A stretch of 64,000 nucleotides of DNA from Parahoeflea alexandrii. GTDB taxonomy: Bacteria > Pseudomonadota > Alphaproteobacteria > Rhizobiales > Rhizobiaceae. The stretch spans positions 372,001 through 436,000 of the forward strand of contig NZ_JAPWHB010000004.1 in assembly GCF_027214025.1 (NCBI RefSeq), given 5' to 3'. Below the pieces are notes generated by a model. It had not been told where the DNA came from. It ran no database searches and saw only the letters and a list, made by a program, of their open reading frames with translations. Shown one piece after another: positions 45,781 through 54,266 of this stretch (its first letter is position 1; every line of letters begins with the position of its first letter). The translations under genes were made by a program, and so were the position numbers.

Positions 45781-47288
45781 GCGCCTGCTCCCGCCATCGC
45801 CAATCCGACGGCATTCTTGTCGACCTCGCCCTTGCTGGCGTCGAACTCGGCCACCACCCTGCCCTTGAACATCACCAGGATGCGGTCCGACAGCGCCAGG
45901 ATCTCGTCAAGTTCGGAAGAGACGATCAACACCCCGTCCCCCTCGTCCCGGGCATCGATCAGCCGCTGGTGGATATATTCGATCGACCCTACATCGAGAC
46001 CGCGGGTTGGCTGTGCGGCAATCATGAACCTGGTGTCGCGCGCCATTTCCCGCGCCACGACAAGCTTTTGCTGGTTGCCGCCCGAAAGGGTCCCGGCTTC
46101 GGCAAACACCGAGGGCGTCCGAACGTCGAAATCCACGGCGTTCCGGGCCGCACTCTCCTGGACCTTGTCCCAGCGGATCTGCATGCCCGACGAAAATCTC
46201 TCGTCATAATAGGTGTCGAGCACCATGTTCTCGGCCACGGTGAAATCGGTAATGATGCCGGCACGCTGACGGTCCTCGGGAATATGGGCGATGCCCATTC
46301 TGTGGCGTGCCCGCGGCGAGGCGCGGGTGATATCCGCACCGGCAAAGCGAATCGACCCGCTGGCGGCCTCCCGCACGCCGGCAAGCGCTTCGACCAGCGC
46401 GGTCTGTCCGTTGCCCTGCACGCCGGCAATGCCGACGATTTCACCGCTCCTGACCGAAAAGCTCAGGTGATCGACGGATATCTGGTCGTTCTCGTTGAGC
46501 ACCACGAGATCATCGATCTCCATCAGCACCGGACCCGGCTCATAAGCTTTCTTGACCACGTCAAAGCTGACCGGACGTCCGACCATCATTTCCGCCAGTT
46601 CCGTCGTCGTGGCCGTCGCCGGATCACCCTCGCCGACGATCTCACCGCCGCGCAGCACGCTGATCCGGTCGGCGATCTCGAGGATCTCGTTGAGCTTGTG
46701 GGTGATGAACACCAGAGCCTTGCCTGCATCGCGCAGGGATTTGACGATTTCGAAGAACTCCTCGACTTCCTGTGGCGTCAGCACCGCCGTCGGCTCGTCA
46801 AGGATCAGCACCTCCGCGGAACGGAACAACACCTTGATGATCTCGACCCGCTGCTGAACGCCCACCGGCAGGTTTTCAATCAGCGCGTCTGGATCGACCG
46901 CAAGGCCATATTTCTCCCGGATCTCGAGCACCTGGGCCCGCGCCGTCCCCAGGTCGAGATAGTCGAGCCTGCCGGTCGGCTCGACGCCCAGCACCACGTT
47001 CTCGGCCACGGTGAAGACCGGCACCAGCATGAAGTGCTGATGCACCATGCCGATGCCGGCTGCGATTGCCTGGCCTGGCCCGTCGAAGCTGACCGGCTTG
47101 CCGTCGATCAGGATCTCGCCCTCGTCGGGACGGTAAAGGCCGCACAGCACATTCATGAGCGTCGACTTGCCGGCGCCGTTTTCGCCCAGAAGCCCCAGCA
47201 CTTCACCGCTGCGGATCGTCAGGTTTACGCCGGAGTTGGCCACCACCGGCCCGAAACGCTTGGTGATACCGCGAAGTTCGACATCCAT
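45777..47288 (-). CDS. ABC transporter ATP-binding protein with two NBDs (BMP/nucleoside type)
   Basis: The 503-residue protein is a tandem ATPase as in ribose/BMP transporters. The first NBD has a full Walker A (LLGENGAGKSTLMNVL) and Walker B (ILDEPTAVLTP). The second has the degenerate Walker A GVQGNGQTALVEAL and signature LSGGNQQKLVVARE. The asymmetry is normal for this family. It sits between the binding protein and permease genes on one transcript. Confidence 0.94.
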   Translation of the reverse strand: MDVELRGITKRFGPVVANSGVNLTIRSGEVLGLLGENGAGKSTLMNVLCGLYRPDEGEILIDGKPVSFDGPGQAIAAGIGMVHQHFMLVPVFTVAENVVLGVEPTGRLDYLDLGTARAQVLEIREKYGLAVDPDALIENLPVGVQQRVEIIKVLFRSAEVLILDEPTAVLTPQEVEEFFEIVKSLRDAGKALVFITHKLNEILEIADRISVLRGGEIVGEGDPATATTTELAEMMVGRPVSFDVVKKAYEPGPVLMEIDDLVVLNENDQISVDHLSFSVRSGEIVGIAGVQGNGQTALVEALAGVREAASGSIRFAGADITRASPRARHRMGIAHIPEDRQRAGIITDFTVAENMVLDTYYDERFSSGMQIRWDKVQESAARNAVDFDVRTPSVFAEAGTLSGGNQQKLVVAREMARDTRFMIAAQPTRGLDVGSIEYIHQRLIDARDEGDGVLIVSSELDEILALSDRILVMFKGRVVAEFDASKGEVDKNAVGLAMAGAGA

Positions 47289-47308
47289 CTCACACCCCTT
47301 GAGTCCTG

Positions 47309-47332
47309 TGGCGCAGGGAAGCCCCTGCGCCA
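47309..47332 (-). other. Intercistronic hairpin after the BMP binding protein gene
   Basis: TGGCGCAGGG (47309-47318) and CCCTGCGCCA (47323-47332) form a perfect 10-bp stem with a 4-base loop between the binding protein and ATPase genes. No U-tract follows on the minus strand. It likely stabilises the upstream message or reduces read-through, giving more binding protein. Confidence 0.6.
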
Positions 47333-47350
47333 GTCTTTCAGCGGAGCGGA

Positions 47351-48382
47351 TTACTTCGGAGAGACCGTGATCGATCCGTCGATAATGCCGGCGCGGATGG
47401 TTTCGAGTTCCTGCTTCAGATCGGCGGGTACCACATCTTCCATCTCGTGGAATGGAGCCAGATCAACACCGCCATTCTCCAGCGACCCCAAAAGAATGCC
47501 GCCTTCAAACTTGCCGTCCATGACCTGCTTGATCACATCGAACACCGTCGCATCCATCCGCTTGGTGATGGAGGTCAGGTATATTTCCTTGTGTTCGGGA
47601 TCGGTGAGGACCAGATCGGCATCGACGCCAATGATCTTCAGCTTGTCCGCACCAAGCTCGGATGCCAGCGTGGCCGAACCGAGGCCGACAGGACCGGCGA
47701 CCGGAACAATGATATCGGCGCCTTCATCGTAGAGGTTCTGCGCGAAGGCCCGGCCGTCGTCGAGGGAATCGAAATTGTTGGTGAACAGCCCTTCGCGGGT
47801 CTTCGGGTCCCAGCCCAGAACGCTGACCGAAGTGCCCTTCTTTTCGTTGTAGTAGGCAGCGCCGGCATGGAAGCCATCCATGAAGATCGTCACCGGCGGA
47901 ATGTTGATGCCGCCAAAGACACCCAGCACACCGGTCTTGGACATCCCGGCAGCCAGATAGCCAGCCATGAACGCTGCCTCATCGGTCGCATAGACCTGCC
48001 CCAGAATGTTCGGAACCGCCGGATCGTAGGCAAAATCGACGATCGAGAATTTCTGGTCCGGATTGGCTTCCGCCGCTGTCTTGGTGGCGTCGCCGAGCAG
48101 AAAGCCGACGGTGATGATCACGTCGCAGTCGCCGCCGAGCAGTGAGTTGATGTTGGCCTCGTAATCCGTTTCGGCCTGGGACTCGAGAAAGCGGCCCTCG
48201 ATGCCCAGTTGCGCCTTGGCGTCCTCGACACCCTTCCACGCCGTCTGGTTGAAGCTATTGTCGTCAATGCCGCCGGTGTCGGTGACCTGACACGCGGTGA
48301 ATGCCGATGCCGCCGTTGCCGAGGCAAGGAAAAACGCCAGTGCCGCGGCGATGCGGCCAGACTTGTTCCGAACAATGCTCAT
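47351..48382 (-). CDS. BMP family ABC transporter periplasmic binding protein
   Basis: The 343-residue protein has a signal peptide ending near SAFTA and the BMP signature VTDTGGIDDNSFNQTAWKGV. Relatives (PnrA, BmpA, NupN-like) bind purine or other nucleosides. Unlike spirochaete forms it shows no clear lipobox. GGAGGTCATC precedes the ATG at 48382; the frame is open upstream. First gene of the transporter operon. Confidence 0.93.
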   Translation of the reverse strand: MSIVRNKSGRIAAALAFFLASATAASAFTACQVTDTGGIDDNSFNQTAWKGVEDAKAQLGIEGRFLESQAETDYEANINSLLGGDCDVIITVGFLLGDATKTAAEANPDQKFSIVDFAYDPAVPNILGQVYATDEAAFMAGYLAAGMSKTGVLGVFGGINIPPVTIFMDGFHAGAAYYNEKKGTSVSVLGWDPKTREGLFTNNFDSLDDGRAFAQNLYDEGADIIVPVAGPVGLGSATLASELGADKLKIIGVDADLVLTDPEHKEIYLTSITKRMDATVFDVIKQVMDGKFEGGILLGSLENGGVDLAPFHEMEDVVPADLKQELETIRAGIIDGSITVSPK

Positions 48383-48502
48383 GATGACCTCCAGGTTTGG
48401 TTTCTTGGTAACGGTCCGACCGGTCGATTGGCTGGACACCGGACCGGCAGGCATTTTCTCAAAACGTCAGGAAGAGAGAGTACCGCCCGTTGGTCGTGTC
48501 CC

Positions 48503-48518
48503 ATTGACATACGTCAAT
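48503..48518. promoter_or_regulatory. Palindrome upstream of the BMP transporter operon
   Basis: ATTGACATACGTCAAT has perfect 6-base arms around ATAC. It lies about 120 bases upstream of the binding protein start, with no other gene in between. On the minus strand TTGACG within it could also serve as a -35 element. It may be an operator; the regulator is unknown. Confidence 0.4.
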
Positions 48519-48548
48519 TGAGGGAAAAGATTCCTCCGGACCAGGCCA

Positions 48549-49232
48549 TTAATGCCTCATCCCATCAAGGATGGACTCCGCCTCCCGTTCAACCGCATCC
48601 ATTCTCTCCCGCACGATCTGCTCCTGTTGTTTGACGTCTAACTGGTTTTTATCCTGCGAGAGGTCGATCATCTCCCCGACCGCCACGGCAACGCGGGAAA
48701 ACGGCAACGGCGCCTCCCGCCTGTCCCAGCGGGATCTCATCACGATCTTGCGCGAACTGGCCACGCCGATGGGCGCCAGCACCACGCCGTGAAGGGCGCT
48801 GAGCGTAAGCGCACCCGAACGGATGCGGTGTTGTGGGCCGCTGGGACCGTCGAGGGCCAGCGCGAGCAGGCTGGCGCTCTCCTTCACCTGTCTCACCAGC
48901 TCGGGAAACCCATGCGAGTTCGCATCCGTGGGAAGCAGGACCGGCCGGTAGCCGAAGCGCTTGCAGATCTCTCCGATCACCCGGCCGCGAAACGAGTTCA
49001 CGGTAATGACGATCGCGTTCTTGCCTTTTGCCAACGGAAACAGCGGCAGGTACTTGCCGTGCCAGAAAACCGCCAGCACCTGATGCCCCTCGGCGATGTA
49101 GCGGTCCAGCCTGTCAAGCTGACTCGTGTCCTTGCGAAGCGAAGCGCTCCATATCCGAAGGATCGCGACAAAGGCACCGGCAACGAGCCGGACACCAATC
49201 GAGGTCGCGATCTTCCGGATGCGTTCAGCCAT
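48549..49232 (-). CDS. Lysophospholipid acyltransferase-like protein (DUF374)
   Basis: The 227-residue protein has an acyltransferase HxxxxD-like region (FWHGKYLPLFPL) and ALDGPSGPQHRIRSGALTLS, both seen in DUF374/LpxL-related proteins. One hydrophobic N-terminal segment could anchor it. It probably transfers a fatty acyl chain to a lipid or glycolipid. ATG 49232 overlaps the end of the glycosyltransferase gene, so the two are coupled; an ATG at 49250 is also possible. Confidence 0.8.
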   Translation of the reverse strand: MAERIRKIATSIGVRLVAGAFVAILRIWSASLRKDTSQLDRLDRYIAEGHQVLAVFWHGKYLPLFPLAKGKNAIVITVNSFRGRVIGEICKRFGYRPVLLPTDANSHGFPELVRQVKESASLLALALDGPSGPQHRIRSGALTLSALHGVVLAPIGVASSRKIVMRSRWDRREAPLPFSRVAVAVGEMIDLSQDKNQLDVKQQEQIVRERMDAVEREAESILDGMRH

Positions 49233-50520
49233 GCTTGTCCGGCTTTCCATCGTCATCCGGCAGAATGGCGTCCGCCGCCGCATAGGCAAAGTTTCCGAGA
49301 ATTTCCATTTCCCGCGCAAGCGATCGCCTGGCGCGGGCCCAGAGACTGTCGGCTTCGGCGACCTGGCTCCGGTTGCCCGAGAGTATCCGTCGGTAATAGT
49401 CCCGGGTTCGCGCGACGGTCTTGTCGATCGCGTAGTCGGCGGCGGTCTCCAGCGCGGCGCGGCGCATCGCCTGTCGATGGCTTTCCCCGGCCGTCGCAAG
49501 CTCCTCGAGCGCTGCGGCAAACCCCGCCACATCTGTATCCGCGTCAAGCAAACGGCCGTTGAGCCGGTCCGTCACCACATCCCGCGCGCCGGGCGCGTCC
49601 AGCGCCACCACCGGGCTCCCGGTCGTCATCGCCTCCACCAGCACCAGTCCCTGGGTTTCAGAAAACGAGGAGAACGCGAAGACATCCATGGCCGCGTAAG
49701 CGTCGGCAAGAGCACCGCCTTTCAACACGCCGGCAAAATGCGCGCGATGGCCCATGCCCTCTCTTTCAAGCGTCCGCTGCATCTCCGGCCGGGATGGTCC
49801 GTCGCCGACGACGAGCACATGCGCTTTGGAATTCCGGCGCAGAAACTTTACAAAGGCTTCAGCCAGAAAGGCGAGATTTTTCTCCGGCGCCAACCGCCCG
49901 ACATGCCCAGCGAGAAAGACGCCGTCGGGAACGGACAGGCACGAGCGGCCGCGCGCGCGTTCCCCTGCGGCAAAGCAGGATACATCGACCCCCGTCGGCA
50001 CAACGCTCACAGGCGTGCTGACACCGTGATCGGCGAGAAATTCCGCAATGCTCCGGCTCGGCGCGATCACTCCGTCGCAGAGGTCGCAATAGCCGAGCGA
50101 AAGGCTGAGCGCCAGGCGCTTCAGCAGCTCTGAATCCTGCGCCACATAGTGACCGTAAAGCTCGTAACGGGTGTGATGCGTGAAGACGACGGGCACATCG
50201 AGAAGGCTGGCCGTCCGCAACGCCGTATCGCCGAGCAGAAACGGATGGTGGCTGTGGATGATGTCGGGATCGAAGGCTTCCGTTGCCTCGGCAAGGCCGG
50301 GAGAAAGCGGCAGCGGCATGGAGAAGTCGCTTCCCGCGAAGTTCTGCACCGCCGGTATCCGCCGGACCCCGGGCTCCTCGATTGCCATGTTTCCATATTC
50401 GGGCGCCACGACCAGCACCTCGTCGCCGACCCGCCGCAACCCCGCCGCCAGTTCGCTGACACTGCGTGCCACGCCGCCGACATGCGGCGTGTAGGTATTG
50501 GTGAACATCAGTATCTTCAT
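49225..50520 (-). CDS. Glycosyltransferase family 4
   Basis: The 431-residue GT-B protein has MKILMFTNTYTPHVGGVARS at the start, HVGRLAPEKNLAFLAEAF in the middle and FSSFSETQGLVLVEAMTTG with the EX7E element. It extends about 60 residues beyond the usual end with a charged tail. It overlaps the downstream acyltransferase by 8 bases, suggesting joint action on a membrane glycolipid. Start taken at 50520; ATG 50523 is equally placed. Confidence 0.85.
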   Translation of the reverse strand: MKILMFTNTYTPHVGGVARSVSELAAGLRRVGDEVLVVAPEYGNMAIEEPGVRRIPAVQNFAGSDFSMPLPLSPGLAEATEAFDPDIIHSHHPFLLGDTALRTASLLDVPVVFTHHTRYELYGHYVAQDSELLKRLALSLSLGYCDLCDGVIAPSRSIAEFLADHGVSTPVSVVPTGVDVSCFAAGERARGRSCLSVPDGVFLAGHVGRLAPEKNLAFLAEAFVKFLRRNSKAHVLVVGDGPSRPEMQRTLEREGMGHRAHFAGVLKGGALADAYAAMDVFAFSSFSETQGLVLVEAMTTGSPVVALDAPGARDVVTDRLNGRLLDADTDVAGFAAALEELATAGESHRQAMRRAALETAADYAIDKTVARTRDYYRRILSGNRSQVAEADSLWARARRSLAREMEILGNFAYAAADAILPDDDGKPDKHG

Positions 50521-50611
50521 CATCCGCCCTGCTTTGACTTTGCCACAGCCGGCAATCGCATCAACGGCCCGGGACCGGGCATGCATTCCGCAAACGAAAT
50601 GACGGCGACCC

Positions 50612-51757
50612 TCAGCCGCCGGCCCTGAACTCGGTCCCGATCTCCTGCTCCAGCGCCAGGTGATGCATCAGATCAGAAAGCGAGATCACCCCCACCAGGC
50701 GCCGGCCCTCGACAACCATCAGCTTGCGCCTTGTGTTGGTCGTCATCCGCCTGAATACTTCATTGAGCGGCGTATCCGTTGCAACCGTATTGTCGGCTTC
50801 CGCAGGCACCGTGATGTCAAGGACCGACCGGGAAGCCCAGTTTTCCCTGGCAACGCTGCGCACGGCCGCCGTATCGACATATCCCTTGAGCGCATCGCCC
50901 GAAAGCACCGGAACGAAACTGACTCCGTGGCGCAGCATCACATCGTCGACCAGCTCTGCGATGGATGCCGTGGCGTCGACGGCGTGAACCGTCCGGCTCA
51001 TCAGCTGTCTGGCGGTCTTGCCGCGCAACGCGGTCTTGACCAAGAGGTTCTGGTAGCTGCCGTTGGAGGCATTGAGGATGAAGAAACCGATCAGGATCTG
51101 CCAGAAACCGCCGACACCACCGCCGGTGAACACGGCGAGCGCGCCGGTGAGCATCAGAAACAGCCCGAACACCAAGCCAATGCGGCTCGAAATCCGCGTC
51201 GCCTTCAGAAGATCCTGCGTCACCCCCCAGATCACGGCCCTGAACACCCGGCCGCCATCGAGCGGAAATGCCGGGACCATGTTGAATACGGCCAGCACCA
51301 GGTTGATCAGCGCCAGGTAGCCGAACACGGCGCCGGCGAGGCTGGCCCCCGATTGCGCATCGCCCAGCGCCGAGGCGCCATAAAACAGCGCCGCCAGCAA
51401 CAGGCTCATCAGCGGCCCGGCAATGGCGATCAGGAACTCCGACTTCGGATCGTGCGGCTCTTCCTCGAGCTCGGCAACACCGCCGAAGATGAAGAGCGTA
51501 ATGCCGCCGACCTTAAGCCCATACGATCGCGCCACCAGAGAATGAGACAGCTCGTGCAGGATCAGCGAGACGAACATGCCGAGCATCGCGAAAATCCCGA
51601 GCACCGTGTAGAGCCCCGCGGTCTCGCCTGGCAGGGCTTCGGGGAAATAGGAGGTCGACAGGCTCCAGACGATCAGCGCCGCGATCAGCAGCCAGCTGGG
51701 ATCGACCTTCAGCTTGAAGTCAAAGATCTCGAACAGTTGCACTGCATTCTTGAACAT
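50612..51757 (-). CDS. M50 site-2 protease family metalloprotease with CBS pair
   Basis: The 381-residue membrane protein has the zinc site HELSH (His68, Glu69, His72) within a hydrophobic segment and the second motif AFPLDGGRVFRA near residue 168. A C-terminal pair of CBS domains follows (from about residue 255). This is the Rip3/SpoIVFB-like group that cleaves substrates inside the membrane; CBS domains often sense adenine nucleotides. The substrate is unknown; no sigma or anti-sigma gene is adjacent. AGGAGG precedes the ATG. Confidence 0.9.
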   Translation of the reverse strand: MFKNAVQLFEIFDFKLKVDPSWLLIAALIVWSLSTSYFPEALPGETAGLYTVLGIFAMLGMFVSLILHELSHSLVARSYGLKVGGITLFIFGGVAELEEEPHDPKSEFLIAIAGPLMSLLLAALFYGASALGDAQSGASLAGAVFGYLALINLVLAVFNMVPAFPLDGGRVFRAVIWGVTQDLLKATRISSRIGLVFGLFLMLTGALAVFTGGGVGGFWQILIGFFILNASNGSYQNLLVKTALRGKTARQLMSRTVHAVDATASIAELVDDVMLRHGVSFVPVLSGDALKGYVDTAAVRSVARENWASRSVLDITVPAEADNTVATDTPLNEVFRRMTTNTRRKLMVVEGRRLVGVISLSDLMHHLALEQEIGTEFRAGG

Positions 51758-51877
51758 GAGGCCTCCTGACTGACCGGTAGGGCGACGCCATCATGCCTCA
51801 GGCGGCGGCAGAAGGTATTGATCCACGTCATTCCCCCCACCCGACGACGGCGGAGGTGAAGGCCGGTCCGGTCCGAG

Positions 51878-52777
51878 CTATTCGAGCCGTGCGGGGAACC
51901 CCGGTGCGCGCAGGTCGGTGCCGAGCCGGTCTTCGAGCAGCTTGGCGATCATCGGCGACTGGGCGTTTCCGCCATAGGCGGCCTTGGCCTCGACATAGGT
52001 CTGCTCCGTCATCGAGGCCAGCTCCAGCGGCACCCCGAATTCGCGTCCGAACTCCATGGCGAAGCCGAGATCCTTGAGCGCCAGGTCGATGTTGAAGGCA
52101 ATGTCGTAGGAACCGTTCAGAATCAGCGCTCCCTCGGTCTCGTGCACGAAGGAATTGCCCGACGACGCCTTGATCGCCGCCCAGGCCTGGCCGAGATCGA
52201 GACCGCCGCGCTTGGCCAGCATCAGCGCCTCGCCGCAGGCCTTCAGATGAATGAAGGCCAGCATGTTGGTGATCACCTTGATGATCGAGGAATTGCCGAG
52301 CGGCCCCATGTGGAAGATCTGGTTTCCCATCGCCTGAAGCGCCGGCAGATGCAGGTCGAACAGGTCCTTGTCGCCGCCCGCCAGCATGGTGATCTGGCCC
52401 TGCGCCGCCAGGTGAACGCCGCCGGTCACCGGCAGTTCCATGGTGCGCACGCCCTTTTCGGCGGCGATTGCACCCAGCCGGAGGATCTCGTCGCGGCCGA
52501 GTGTCGACATCTCGATCCAGGTGGCGCCCGATTTCGCCGTCGTCAGCACCTTCTTGAGAACCTTCTCCGAAACCGCCGGCGACGGCAGGCAGGTGACGAT
52601 GGCGTCGCACTCGCGAGCCAGCTCCGCCGGTGTCGCGGCCCAGGCGCCGCCCATGTCGACATGGCGCTTGCCAAGCGAGGGATCGAGGTCATTGACCGTG
52701 ACCTCAAAGCCCGCTTTCAGCAGGCTCGCCGCCAGATGTCCGCCGAGATTGCCAAGACCGATGAAACCGTAGCGCAT
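51878..52777 (-). CDS. Beta-hydroxyacid dehydrogenase (3-hydroxyisobutyrate dehydrogenase family)
   Basis: The 299-residue NAD(P)-dependent enzyme has the N-terminal dinucleotide motif FIGLGNLGGHLAASLLKAG, the substrate motif ELPVTGGVHLAAQGQ and the catalytic Lys in SIIKVITNML. Members act on 3-hydroxyisobutyrate, tartronate semialdehyde, 6-phosphogluconate-like or other beta-hydroxy acids. Here it is the last gene of the methylamine operon, so it may reduce or oxidise a small product; the substrate is not clear. Confidence 0.88.
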   Translation of the reverse strand: MRYGFIGLGNLGGHLAASLLKAGFEVTVNDLDPSLGKRHVDMGGAWAATPAELARECDAIVTCLPSPAVSEKVLKKVLTTAKSGATWIEMSTLGRDEILRLGAIAAEKGVRTMELPVTGGVHLAAQGQITMLAGGDKDLFDLHLPALQAMGNQIFHMGPLGNSSIIKVITNMLAFIHLKACGEALMLAKRGGLDLGQAWAAIKASSGNSFVHETEGALILNGSYDIAFNIDLALKDLGFAMEFGREFGVPLELASMTEQTYVEAKAAYGGNAQSPMIAKLLEDRLGTDLRAPGFPARLE

Positions 52778-52819
52778 GAGAATGACCTTCAGAGAGATGG
52801 CGGGGGAGAGCGGGCGCCG

Positions 52820-54256
52820 TCAGCCGTGGCCGATCAGCGCCTTGGTCTCGAGATAATCGTGCATGCCCCAGTCGGCATATTCGCGGCCGTTGCCCGATTG
52901 CTTGTAGCCGCCGAAAGGCGCGAACAGATCCCAGTCGGGATAATTGATATGCACCTGGCCGGCGCGCATCTGCAGCGCGACCTTGCGCGCATGCTCCAGA
53001 TCGCCCGATTGCACATAGGCGGCAAGCCCGTAGACCGTGTCGTTGGCGATCTCGATGGCCTCTTCCTCGGTGTCATAAGGCATGATCGACAGCACCGGGC
53101 CGAAGATCTCCTCGCGTGCGATACGCATGTCTCGCGTCACGCCGCCAAACACCGTCGGCCTGACATAATAGCCGCGGTCGAGCCCTTCCGGCCGGTCGCG
53201 CCCGCCGGTCACCAGGATCGCCCCGTCCTGGATCCCCGATGCGATCAGGCCCTGGATCTTGTCATACTGGACCTGGCTGATCACCGGTCCAAGGTTGGTC
53301 TGCGGATCGCGCGGATCCCCGGTCGCCAGTTCCTCGGCTGCCTTTTTGGCAATGGCGAGCGCTTCCTCATGACGGTCGCGCGGCACCAGCATCCGCGTCG
53401 GCGCATCGCAGGACTGGCCGCTGTTGCCGAAGCATCCGGTCACGCCATTGGCCACCGCGGATTGGAGATCGGCGTCCGCCAGGATGAGATTGGGCGATTT
53501 TCCGCCGAGCTCCTGCGCCACCCGCTTGACCGTATCGGCCGCAGATTTTGCCACCAGAATGCCTGCCCGCGTCGAACCCGTGAACGAGACGATGTCGATG
53601 TCGGGATGGGAACTGAGAACCTGCCCGACACCCGGCCCGTCGCCATTGACCAGGTTGAACACGCCGGCCGGAACGCCGGCCTCGTGCAGGACCTCGGCGA
53701 ACAGGATGCCGCTCAGCGGCGCGATCTCGCTCGGCTTGAGCACTACCGTGCAGCCCGCTGCCAGCGCCGGCGCCACCTTGCAGGCGATCTGGTTCATCGG
53801 CCAGTTCCAGGGCGTGATCAGCCCGGCGACCCCGATGGCTTCGTGCACGATCAGCGTCGAGCCGCGTTTTTCCTCAAACACAAAATCCTTGAGCGCGGTC
53901 ATGGTCGCTTCGATGTGGCCGAGCCCGGACCAGGCCTGGTCGGAACGCGCCATTTTCAGCGGCGCGCCCATTTCGGTGCTGATCGCCTCGGCAATCTCGT
54001 CAAGCCGGGATTCATAGGCGTCGCGGATCCGCCCCAGAAGCGCGAGCCTGTCGGCCGCACTCCAAGCGCTGAAGCCCGGGAACGCTGCCCGCGCCGCGGC
54101 GATTGCCTTTACCGCATCGGCGGATGTGCCAAGCGGCACTTTCGCCACGCTCTCTTCCGTCGCCGGGTTGATCACGTCGATCAGCGTCGCGCCTTGAGAA
54201 GGTGCGACCCACCCGCCATTGATATAGAACCGTCCGAGATTGCCGTAATCGGCCAT
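52820..54256 (-). CDS. Aldehyde dehydrogenase family protein
   Basis: The 478-residue NAD(P)+-dependent aldehyde dehydrogenase has catalytic Cys283 (GNSGQSCDAP) and general base Glu249 (ELGGKSPN). In context it could oxidise betaine aldehyde, another trimethylammonio-aldehyde or an aldehyde released by amine cleavage. It starts 10 bases after the mttB-like stop. Confidence 0.9.
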   Translation of the reverse strand: MADYGNLGRFYINGGWVAPSQGATLIDVINPATEESVAKVPLGTSADAVKAIAAARAAFPGFSAWSAADRLALLGRIRDAYESRLDEIAEAISTEMGAPLKMARSDQAWSGLGHIEATMTALKDFVFEEKRGSTLIVHEAIGVAGLITPWNWPMNQIACKVAPALAAGCTVVLKPSEIAPLSGILFAEVLHEAGVPAGVFNLVNGDGPGVGQVLSSHPDIDIVSFTGSTRAGILVAKSAADTVKRVAQELGGKSPNLILADADLQSAVANGVTGCFGNSGQSCDAPTRMLVPRDRHEEALAIAKKAAEELATGDPRDPQTNLGPVISQVQYDKIQGLIASGIQDGAILVTGGRDRPEGLDRGYYVRPTVFGGVTRDMRIAREEIFGPVLSIMPYDTEEEAIEIANDTVYGLAAYVQSGDLEHARKVALQMRAGQVHINYPDWDLFAPFGGYKQSGNGREYADWGMHDYLETKALIGHG

Positions 54257-54266
54257 CGATCAAACC

